16,714 nt of DNA from Physocladia obscura. Lineage: Eukaryota; Chytridiomycota; Chytridiomycetes; Chytridiales; Chytriomycetaceae. The notes beneath the pieces are model-generated. The model searched no databases. It was not told where the DNA came from and saw only the letters and a list, made by a program, of their open reading frames with translations. The stretch spans positions 1 to 16,714 of the forward strand of contig JADGJH010000564.1 of assembly GCA_027596945.1 (NCBI GenBank), written 5' to 3'. The translations under genes were made by a program, and so were the position numbers. How positions within the stretch are numbered: the first letter of the stretch is position 1; each line of letters opens with the position of its first letter. This document shows positions 8,955 through 16,714 of this stretch, one piece after another.

Positions 8955-10584
8955 ATGCAACAAGCAGGAAACAGCGAAAACCTCATTGTCTTCTCGCGTC
9001 CGTCATCACCGAAAGATTCTCACATAGCCACAGATCAGCGTAATTCGTCCAGTTCTCCAAAACGCGTCGAGGTCAACATAAAATCCAACACTCTATCGCA
9101 TAACGCATTTGATCTGCTGAAGGAACTTAAATTCACCGTTAAAAACTCAGAGAATCTATCGCCAGTCATAAAAGCAGAATCAGACTCGCAAACAAAAACT
9201 ATAAACCAAACAAACGACGAATATAGCAAAAATGATAATGACGATAATGGAGAAGAAGGAAAAAAAACGCATGCTACGGCTGCTGAAACTGAAGCTGAAG
9301 CCGCTACCGCAACCACCGCAGACTGTTTTTCCGATTGCACTATTGATAATGTATCTGCCGCGCACTTCCAAGCGTCCGTTTCAAAATGGGCCAATCTCCT
9401 CACGCGTGCAGTTGTGGCCGATTTTCTCGACGTTCAATCGGCAGCTCGTGCAGCTCATGCACGTGAATCAGATGCCGCTGCTCATGCGTATATTGACAAC
9501 CTATCGTCACTAACGAGACGCGTTCGAGACCTCGAAGCAGTACTAGCGATTTATAAGACAAAAATGGAGGCACGAAATGCCGTTCTGGGGACTGGTGTTG
9601 TCTTTGTTTTGAATAAAGTGGTTTGTTTTCTTTTCTTCCTATAAATATTCATATTTCTTTGTAGAGCAATCGAAATGTTGAGTTGAAATGCTTTGCGCTG
9701 TGGAAGACGAAATGTATAGAAATGAAACGCATGCACCTGGCAGAACGTGTTGCGGCAGCACGTGATCGGCAAAATTGTATGCGGCGAGCACTATTTGGGT
9801 GGCAGCGAGTATGTGGCGCAACATGGAGGAGAGCAGTTGAAAAGAGCGTACGGGTATATCTGATCTTTAATGTTATGAAATTTAGCATATTTACAGATCG
9901 AAGCCGAAAAAGCCATGGAGCAGCTCTCAAATGAATACGAAGATAAAATTTCTCAGGTACATCGAGCAAAAATTAAAGACTTTGTTTATAAATTAAATAT
10001 AATAGCTTCGGCAATCTCTGAATGACGCGCAATCACGTCTTTCTCACAGTCAACAAGCTCTAATTCGCGCTCAAGCCGACATGAAAAATGCACTTATGCG
10101 TGGCGTTTGCGCGTTAAATATGGAAGCAATGTCTATTTTTCGCACTGCAAACAACGACCCTCAACCATCAATCCAAAAAACTGCGCCCGCATCCGAAATC
10201 AATATCCCTAATCGTGAAAACACTATATCAACCCAGCCATTGCTGACAAAAACAGCACGTAGTGTCGCAGTTGAAGATATTAGAAGTTCGACTTTTTTGC
10301 CAAATGGTTCAACTCCAAAGACTTCAAAGTATTGCGAATTGCCGGAAAATCCATCGATTTTAAGTAACTATACTTTAGTACGTATGGTTGCAAATTCTGC
10401 AAAATTTGACACAAACATACAGACAGATAGCACAACCAAGCGTGAAAAAAACTTTGAAGTTGCCAGAAAAAGACAAGATTTAACACCTTTGGTTAAAAAA
10501 ATAGTCCGTGACACTTCTTTGTCAACTACAGCAAAACGAGTTAGTAATTCTGTAGATGTCAATGTGACGCGACATTTTCAATAA
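8955..10584 (+). CDS. POC5: POC5-like centriolar, centrin-binding protein, four exons
   Basis: Model: exon 1 8955-9620, exon 2 9665-9853, exon 3 9897-9956, exon 4 10006-10584, giving 497 aa. The introns (44, 43, 49 nt) begin GTTTGT, GTATAT and GTACAT and are phase 0. Residues 1-130 are polar, with Ser, Asn and Glu/Ala-rich tracts. A helical centrin-binding-type segment surrounds W145. Exon 2 carries further Trp-containing helices (CFALWKTKC with W235, ALFGWQRV with W268, W276), which resemble Sfi1/POC5 centrin-binding repeats. Exon 3 (SNEYEDKISQ) and exon 4 are coiled-coil-like. MRGVCALNMEAMSIF (residues 336-350) closely matches a conserved POC5 motif that I recognise in the animal protein. 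POC5 binds centrin in the centriole inner scaffold. The first donor site is the weakest part of the model: GTTCTG at 9582 would shorten exon 1 by 13 residues, but the longer form fits the family spacing better. Downstream is a Ser/Thr-rich tail. Confidence 0.85.
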
Positions 10585-10585
10585 A
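10580..10585 (+). terminator. AATAAA overlapping the POC5 stop codon
   Basis: The POC5 TAA (10582-10584) lies inside an AATAAA hexamer. If used as a polyadenylation signal, it would give an extremely short 3' UTR. Function is inferred from the motif only. Confidence 0.35.
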
Positions 10586-10749
10586 ACACACTCTCCGGCA
10601 ACTATCAATCCCAGTCCATTATTCTCCCTTAATCTGTAAACGTTCCTATTTTAACTAAATCTTCAAATTATTTTTTATTGTTATCTTGTTTCTCGATCAG
10701 TTTTAAATTCACATAAATTTTTCCATGCAGTTCATTATTTATGGGATAC
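10586..10749. other. Convergent spacer after POC5
   Basis: AT-rich stretch between the 3' ends of POC5 (plus) and the pseudogene copy (minus). No coding frame or structured RNA was recognised. Confidence 0.5.
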
Positions 10750-12440
10750 TTATCTTGCCCTGGCAGTTGTTGCTGCTGGATTCACAGGGGTTGTAGGAGA
10801 GCCTGATTTCCAGGAAATTTTCCATTTAAATGATATTCTGCAGGATATGAAAATTGGTGAGGGTAATTCACTTGGATAAGGTGCATGACAGTTGTATTCC
10901 ATCTGTCGATACTGTGGCTAATATTGTGGATACTGCGAATGCGGCGACTGTGCCATGGAATTTAGCTGCTGCGAATAATAATAATTGGAAAGCGAATAGT
11001 GTTGTATTGAACTTGGAACTGAGAGTGGTTTGTTTGCAGATAACGATGATGGATGAGTGTACGTCGAGTACGGTTGAAAGTAAGATTGATACTGTGGTTG
11101 AAAATTATCTGAAGATAGATACACTGGGCGAGAAACGGGATGCGAATATTCTTCGTGGGACAGTAAACTTGGTATTATCTTTAGGGGTGGAGTTGGCAAT
11201 GGGATGTGGTTTGGAACAATATTTGCGGTAATGGAGTTGAGTTTCGCCTTGGTGCTGATAGTTTCGAAATTGGGGGCTTTGATTCAAGCAGATTGGCAGC
11301 AGTCGAAACTGTGGTGACAGAAGCAACGAAAACTTCGGGGGGTGACAGACCAGCCAGTCAAATTGTGGTGAAAGACTGTACTTGAACTTGATTTGCCCGA
11401 TTGTGGCTTTCGAACTTATCTTTTCGTGACGCACATCTTCATTCAAAATCAAAGATTTCGATCTTTCGCGCGTCTCAATAAAACGAGTTGATTCATCGCC
11501 ATTCTCAATAAATGTATTGAGAGTCTTCTTCGCCGCATGTGAAGCAGACCCAGGTAACTCTTTCGGGATTGCATTACCGTTGTTTTCTTTTCTGCCATTA
11601 GACATTTCGTAAATTTTTCTTTTCATAGCAACGCCAACAGCATGACTCCTCGAGCAATTCGCATTCTTTTTCGTAGTCGTCACCACAACCAGATCGGCTT
11701 TCCGTTTCGCGGCCGGAGAAATCTTGGCGTACTTATCGTTGGTGAGTTCCACAACACGATTAATTGATTCATTTTCCCAGCCCTGCTTGACCTTGAATGT
11801 TGCATAAAGTAGTCGTTTTTTGAGAACGGTTGTAATCTGTATGTTGTCAAATTAGAGTAATAGAAACAGAGAAATTGAATTGTGTTGAAAAGAAGGAATT
11901 TGCGTTTGTGATGTAGGGAAAGTAAAAATGATTCGATGAGAGAGTAACATGGGTTGATTTTGGGTAAATATCCTGAAAAATTTTCGCAGAAAATTTTTTG
12001 TTTTTGACTGAAACACGAAAAACAACCGTTGTTTTGTTTATTTTTTTTTGCGCTAACAAAATAGGTAAAAAGATGAAATAATTTAAAAAGAAGATGAAAA
12101 AACATCTAAAGCCAGTTTTTGTTTTGGTGTTTGTAATTGCGGGCGAAGAAGAAAAAGACACCGGGGAACAAGAAGTCGTGTGCGGTGAAAAAATATCAGT
12201 CTGTGAAGATACGTGAGGTGGACGATGTGAAACTGGCGAAGAAGATATTGAGATATCATCAGTAAGTTTGGCGCTTATTGTCGATGTTGCCACTGATAAA
12301 GGCGGGTTAGCTTGTTGCTGCTCTAGCCTTGGCTATACATTTGCGGAATATGGAAAGTCATTGAGGGCGTTAACTGTTCTGATGTGGGTGTTGCTGTTGC
12401 CAAAATCGTGTGCGAAATTTTTTTCGCTGTCCAAATTTAT
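10750..12440 (-). pseudogene. Pseudogene copy of the Whi5-like gene
   Basis: This is a diverged direct duplicate of the intact gene at 13001-14828, matching along both exons and the intron. Exon 1 equivalent is 12440-12104 and exon 2 equivalent is 11836-10750. The start position reads ATA (12438-12440) instead of ATG. TAG at 12333-12335 replaces the codon between conserved Ala-Asn-Val and Pro. At least two frame changes occur between about 11400 and 11190. TAG at 10918-10920 replaces a Gln codon in the SQYPQYQP stretch. The homologous splice junction also appears out of phase. The core motif survives (LKKRLLYATFKVKQGW, then ELTNDKYAKISPAAKRK), as do the Tyr/Pro/Gln-rich tail and the stop context. 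Expression of a full-length protein is not possible from this reading. A shorter product from a later start cannot be excluded. Confidence 0.8.
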
Positions 12441-13000
12441 GGGGTTGTGTTTTACTTCATTGGATTCCCAAAGATTTGTAAAATCCATAGATCCATTATG
12501 CAGCAAATCCAACAGATTACTGAACATTGTCCTGCGAGAAATTAATTATTTCAAGTCACTTAATTGTTGATTTTTACGATTCTCATTTGTAGGCCAGATG
12601 ATTTGGGGAGATTCATCGAAAGTAAATTTCGTACAGAAAGAGAAAACTATATTTCCACTTTCTTGTTTTTGTTAATCTTTGTAGATAATTCAAATCTATC
12701 GCAAATAGAAAGTTCCAGAATTACCCAATTACCCAATTACCCACATGTAATCCAAATTGGTTTATTTGAGTCATATTTTCATACTATCTTTCTTCAATCA
12801 AAAATATTGAGCAAATTATGTATAGATACTACAGTCTATCTTCTATCTCTATTTTTTTTCCACAAGAAGTTATTCTATTCAATAGTGAAAGTATCTGAGG
12901 CAATTAATTTCATTTTGTCGAGAAAAATTTTAATTACCCAGCTCGCTTTATTATATTTGTGTTCGAAAGAAAAGCCAAAATAATGGCAGAATTCGAGTAC
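12441..13000. other. AT-rich spacer between the two duplicate copies
   Basis: The stretch holds no gene I can support. A plus-strand open frame (12564-12983) is Phe/Leu/Ile-rich with AT-driven composition and no motif. A short tandem run of about 9-bp units (AATTACCCA type) lies at about 12718-12743. The 5' flank of the pseudogene and the 3' flank of the intact copy must fall here. Confidence 0.5.
12718..12743. repeat. Short tandem repeat, about 9-bp unit, three copies
   Basis: Three consecutive near-perfect AATTACCCA-type units are visible directly in the sequence. This is a minor microsatellite with no evident role. Confidence 0.7.
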
Positions 13001-14828
13001 TTATTTATTGGGCCATTGACTTCCCGGATACGGTGGCCGGTTTCCCGGATAAAAAGAATCTGGCCCTTTTTGAAGTGGCCTGTTCAAAAAAGTATTTCCT
13101 GGATTCGCCGAAAAAAAATTATTCACAGTTGTAGGTCCATTTGTAGGATATCCGGTCGAATGTGGCAATTGTCGTGAGTATTCACTTGGATAAGATACAT
13201 GATAATTGCGTTCCAACGGTCGATAAAGTGGCTGATATTGGGGATACTGCGAATATGGCGGCTGTATTGTCGAATTTATTGAAGCGTAATTGGCATGTTG
13301 CTGTGGTTGCTGCTGGGGATAAGGATAATTGGAACTTATGTAGTTTTGTATTGGATTTAGAGTTGAGGGAGGGTTGTTTGCCAATGATAGCGGTGGATAG
13401 GTGTATGATGAATATGGCTGCGAGTAAGATGGATACTGCGGTTGAACATTGCCGCCCAGATAAGATGATGGATACGCTGGGCGAGAAAGGGGCTGAGAAT
13501 ATTTTTCGCGTGATGGTAAACTTGGCATTATTTTCGGGGCTGGCGTTGGAATTGGGAGGTGGTTTGGAATAATATTTGTGTTGATGGAATTAAATTTCGG
13601 TTTGGATACTGATGGTTTCAACATTGTGGTTTTTGTGATCGGAGTAGGGCCAAGCGAATTTATAAAATTTGAAGCTGAAGTGTAAGAAGCAGTAGAATCT
13701 TCAGTGGATTGCATGGGAGCAATTTCAGCTAAACAGTCAGAGTGAAGTTTTGGAGAATCACTTTGCGTAAGCTTGGTTAAGCCAATTGATGCTGTCGAAC
13801 TAATCTTTGGCATAAATCCCTCTTGTTTCGAAGTCAAAAATGCCGCAATTCCGTGGGCTTCAACTGCACAAACCGACTTGGCAGTTTCGAACACAGAAGT
13901 ATTACCTACTTTTTTTGTAGTCTGTGAAGTATATTCTTGCGGTTTTTTTGAGGCGGCACTTCTATTATTTCCTCTTTTTCCATTAGATTCTTCTAAAAGA
14001 CTGCGTTTGATTGCGATACCAAGGACACCATCCCCAGCTCGCACAGCAACCATTTTCGCAGTCGTTTTCAGCGCCAGTGTAGCATTCCGTTTTATGGCTG
14101 GAGAAATCTTGTCGTATTTTTCGTTGGTGAGTTTCAATACACGTTCAATTGTTTCAGTTTGCCAGCCTTTCTTGACCTTGAATGCCACATATGACAGCCG
14201 TTTTTTGAGGGTAATGGCAATCTGAGATTCAGAAATTGTTTCCTTATTATTATTATTATTCTATCCAAGAATGAAAAGGAGGCAAAATTTTTTTTGAGGA
14301 ATTACAAAGGGTGCGAAATACAAGTATATGCAAGAGAATGTCGAAATTTTCCAAAAATTTTCCCTGAAAATTTTTTCGTATCAAGTGAAACAAAAAAAAG
14401 AACACCTCTTTTTTCTTTCTACACTAGGATAAGGGAGCAAAACATGGAAAAGAAAGCGGATCGTCCAAAGAAAATAGCTAATAAAAACAAACCTCCGACG
14501 CCAACTTTTGTTTCGGCGTTTCAGACATTTTTGAATTAGTTGGCAACAATGAAGACGACACAGGCAAAGAAAAACTCGTGTCAAGAGGAGTAGTGTCTCG
14601 CTGAAATGATACCGGAGACGAAGGACGTGAAACAGGGGAAGAAGATATTAAGCTGATGTCTTCTCCTACAAGTTTGGTGGTTGTAATTGATGTTCCCACT
14701 GATAAAAGCGGACTCTGCGACTGCAACTCCGGCTTTGGCGATATATGTGCAAGATACGATAAAGTTTTTGCAGTTCCTTGCTGTTCTGACGCAGACGACG
14801 CCGTTGCTTTTGCGCTCTGAAGATTCAT
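13001..14828 (-). CDS. Intact Whi5/Nrm1-like protein (putative G1/S transcription repressor), two exons
   Basis: Model: exon 1 14828-14493 (112 codons), exon 2 14221-13001, giving 518 aa. The 271-nt intron starts GTTTGT, ends AATCTCAG and is phase 0. Exon 1 is Ser/Pro-rich with six SP or TP sites (after residues 30, 39, 64, 70, 80 and 104), a typical CDK-target pattern. Exon 2 opens with ITLKKRLSYVAFKVKKGW (residues 115-132) and NEKYDKISPAIKR. This resembles the short GTB motif, of the form RL..A..KV..GW, by which Whi5, Srl3 and Nrm1 bind G1/S transcription factors. The family call is from motif memory and is moderate. From about residue 345 the protein is Tyr/Pro/Gln/Ser-rich with repeated PxY and QPY-like units, a prion-like disordered tail. 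There are no membrane segments. The start at 14828 is the ATG whose following codons align with the duplicate copy. The frame stays open upstream to 15011. Confidence 0.6.
14222..14492 (-). other. Unusually long intron of the Whi5-like gene
   Basis: At 271 nt this is three to six times longer than the other introns inferred here. It contains T-rich tracts, a cluster of AAAATTTT-like motifs at about 14341-14379 and a TTA trinucleotide run near 14243-14260. The pseudogene retains a similar-sized intron with the same kind of motif cluster. No internal exon was found. Confidence 0.55.
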
Positions 14829-15709
14829 CAGTGATTTTTTTTCACACACAAATTTGTAGGGTTGTTTCCAAAAAAGTTTTTCTAATTCTGATTTCTTGGA
14901 TGAAAACCAAAAGAATGCAATCAGAGCTCTCCTTATCGGAGAGAATCTAACTAGTATTGTTCTTCGTCTGCTTTGAATGAGAGTATCGAAAAGTTTCAAG
15001 GAAAAATCCAATTATTGAAATTAATCTTCATATTCATAAGAATAACTTACAAATTGAATTAAGGCGAACAGCAAACATTGAGTAAATTAACTAGCATATC
15101 TCATTTCCACGCCAAAAAATCCGAAAATTTTTTAGAACTCGTATATAAAACTTGCCAATTACGATTGCAAACTAAAAAATTTATTTATTATGCTTTGGAC
15201 GTGAGCAGATAGAAGGAGATTTTTTAGATATCACATTATTGGGCCTTGTTTTCAACTCAATTTGTCATTCCCTGAGAATTTTATAAAATAAAGCTCCGTT
15301 GTTTCGAAAAACTCTGTCTTTTCAAAATTTGAGCTAACAATAATTTTGCGATTGAAGAAGCATTTCTTATTCCAATTGGGCTGCAATTTGCAATAGAAAA
15401 GCATAATTTCATCACAATAAGCGTTATTTTCCTTCCTTTACTTTTCTATTGCATTGTTGTACCCTTTGTTGCAGTTTGACTTGATCTGTTCAAGGGAATT
15501 GGTGTAATGCTGTTGCAGAGAGAGTTGGGCAATTATACGAATGTTTTGCCAACTTCCAGGTGTCGTGGACTTATAATGTCAGCACCAATAACAAACAGAA
15601 ACTCAAGCTTGGACAGGTCAAAAGAGCTTCATTAGCCTGGTTCTTTGGATTCCAGACTTTCACCAAACCAAATGTAAATTGTTGTATTTGCAATCACACC
15701 AAAAATTAA
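14829..15709. other. Long stretch without a recognisable gene
   Basis: AT-rich. It must include the promoter of the minus-strand Whi5-like gene. Short frames exist on both strands (for example a plus-strand frame starting near 15509), but none has a motif, a credible length or a convincing splice structure. No tRNA or rRNA was recognised. Confidence 0.5.
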
Positions 15710-16151
15710 ATGACCAAATTCAATCGCCGCTTCACACGTATTGCACCTATTGCAGTGGGAGCGATTGGTAACAACACGCAGCGAAGTACACTTCTAGCAT
15801 TAATTAAGCAGACCTGGAAAATGATTATTTCATGGGTAGATTGGGAGTATTAACAGTTTAAATAACGCAGTTGCTTCGCGGGCTCATACAATACTCACCA
15901 GTCACAGTGCAGCCACGCAGTCCGCGCCCGGAAGCCCGACATACGCCCACTATCCACTGATTTTGCAACAGGCTCAGCTGCAGCAAGCTTTACTTGCCGA
16001 AGCCGAAGCCGTCGTTCACGCGTTTGAGCTACCCGTATTCCCTTATAGTTATTCTCCTGCCGGTGCATCCGACGATATCACGAATCCCACCGCGAATGTA
16101 GATCTAAGTTTTTACGACTTTCTCGAGTCTTCTATTGTCTATGGCGTCTAG
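15710..16151 (+). CDS. Small unrecognised protein, possible two-exon gene
   Basis: The 3' part (15921-16151) is GC-richer than its surroundings and encodes an Ala/Gln/Leu-rich helix-like stretch (LQQAQLQQALLAEAEAVVHAF) followed by a Pro/Tyr/Ser-rich acidic end, stopping at 16151. This codon-like composition in an AT-rich background is the main support. A possible first exon is 15710-15835, starting MTKFNRRFTRIAPIAVG, a basic and hydrophobic N-terminus that could be a targeting sequence. It would join by an 85-nt intron (GTAGAT to ACGCAG), phase 0, for 118 aa. Other acceptor sites at 15870 and about 15895 are possible, and so are further upstream exons. I do not recognise the family. Confidence 0.35.
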
Positions 16152-16340
16152 CCTTGTGGTCCCCATATGTTGTCGTTTGTTGTATTCTTCTCAAAAAAAA
16201 AAAAGATCTCACTACTGTTCAATTTTTATTTTTATTTTTTATTATTGCGGATATGATGATTAAAAACCTCATAATTATTGAATTTGTATTACTCCTGTTT
16301 GTGTTGAAAGGTGTTAAAGAAGGTTGAAATATAGTCCTTA
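16152..16340. other. AT-rich 3' flank with A and T tracts
   Basis: Contains a run of A residues near 16193-16205 and T-rich tracts around 16220-16245. No gene seen. Confidence 0.5.
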
Positions 16341-16359
16341 GTAGAGAGTTCTATGTTCA

Positions 16360-16550
16360 ACAGGCTGGGTCAAATTGTTCAAGGAGTATGGTTTGGCAAA
16401 ATATGAGCAGAAGGGAATGTTGCCAAGACACCCTGAATACCAATTTGCTTGAGAAAACACAAAAATAAAATCAGAAAGAAAACAGGCATGAAGCTTGCAT
16501 ACTGGGCAGAGGGTGTGGAGAATAACAACACTAGGCATGTATTAAAAGAG
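16360..16550 (+). mobile_element. Possible decayed Ty1/copia integrase fragment
   Basis: On the plus strand, MKLAYWAEGVENNN..HVLK (about 16488-16547) resembles the conserved end of the Ty1/copia integrase core, of the form FWAEAV....YVLNR. Just upstream, EYGL and PEYQFA-stop-ENTKI-like sequence (about 16380-16465) could be the degraded P.QNG.AER.NR motif. Stops interrupt the frame, and no other part of an element is visible before the window ends. The similarity is short, so chance is a real alternative. Confidence 0.3.
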
Positions 16551-16714
16551 AAAAAAGATAAGTAAAAATTTCTCCTTGCCTTGAACCAGTTTTAATAAAT
16601 CAAAACCTTGCTTAATATATGATTGAATTCTGCTATTGGCATCCTCATCTCTTCTTTATTATGTTTTATTCCCATTTGTATTCTTTATTATTTTACTCTG
16701 CCTGTTTGTTTATC

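Noticed and set aside
9035..9403. Minus-strand 122-codon frame with a hydrophobic run resembling a membrane segment
   Set aside because: It is antisense to the Ala/Glu/Asn-rich part of POC5 exon 1, and the hydrophobic run is the complement of that low-complexity sequence.
12564..12983. 139-codon plus-strand frame
   Set aside because: Its Phe/Leu/Ile-rich content is what AT-rich noncoding DNA gives. No motif, no homologous frame in the duplicate flank and no splice support.
10854..13572. Plus-strand open frames at 10854-11231 and 13162-13572 that resemble each other
   Set aside because: They are the antisense of the Tyr/Pro/Gln-rich exon 2 tails of the two duplicate copies. Their mutual similarity follows from the duplication, and the sense strand carries the conserved motif and splice structure.
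14493..15011. Upstream extension of the Whi5-like exon 1 to a Met at 15011
   Set aside because: The frame is open, but the extra 61 residues are Phe/Arg/Lys-rich, show no match in the duplicate copy and look like UTR. The ATG at 14828 aligns with the duplicate. The extension is not fully excluded.
15690..15790. Minus-strand CNRCNTC zinc-ribbon-like motif near 15750
   Set aside because: The frame is short, ends in a stop soon after, and has no second cysteine pair or extended coding context.
1..16714. tRNA, rRNA or CRISPR-like arrays
   Set aside because: No cloverleaf-type B box, conserved rRNA segment or regularly spaced direct repeat was seen on reading. A dedicated covariance-model scan was not possible here.

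Overview
The window is eukaryotic and looks like a small, AT-rich fungal genome. Genes are tightly packed, and the introns inferred here are mostly 43-87 nt. A homologue of the centriole protein POC5 is present, which points to a lineage that builds centrioles. Among fungi that means a zoosporic (flagellated, chytrid-like) lineage. This taxonomic reading is an inference from gene content. All exon-intron models below come from reading frames, GT..AG borders and domain continuity, not from transcripts.

Layout. (1) About 1-4930, minus strand: a decayed LINE-type (non-LTR) retrotransposon that runs off the left edge. In order from 4.9 kb down to 1 it shows a hydrophilic N-terminal region, an APE-type endonuclease, a reverse transcriptase with a YVDD box, a Cys-rich module and an RNase H domain, broken by several stops and frameshifts. 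(2) 5163-7350 and 7387-8909, minus strand: two tandem HP1-type heterochromatin proteins. Each has an N-terminal chromodomain and a C-terminal chromoshadow domain. Three introns sit at equivalent positions and all are in phase 0, so they are paralogues from a tandem duplication. Only 36 bp separate them. (3) 8955-10584, plus strand: a four-exon POC5 gene, divergent from the second HP1 gene with 45 bp between start codons. (4) 10750-12440 and 13001-14828, minus strand: a direct duplication of another gene. The right copy is intact (518 aa, two exons). It has an SP/TP-rich N-terminus, a motif resembling the G1/S-factor-binding motif of the Whi5/Nrm1 family, and a Tyr/Pro/Gln-rich tail. The left copy is a pseudogene with a lost start, in-frame stops and frameshifts. 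(5) 14829-16714: mostly AT-rich non-coding DNA, one small uncertain plus-strand gene (about 15710-16151), and near the right edge a faint fragment resembling a Ty1/copia integrase.

Functional picture. The HP1 pair should read methylated H3K9 and dimerise or recruit partners at heterochromatin. POC5 would act in centriole and basal-body assembly through centrin. The Whi5-like protein, if correctly recognised, would be a CDK-regulated repressor of G1/S transcription. Nothing in the sequence shows that these genes act in one pathway. The strongest signals in the window are the two gene duplications, the compact divergent promoter and the frequent GTT-type 5' splice sites.
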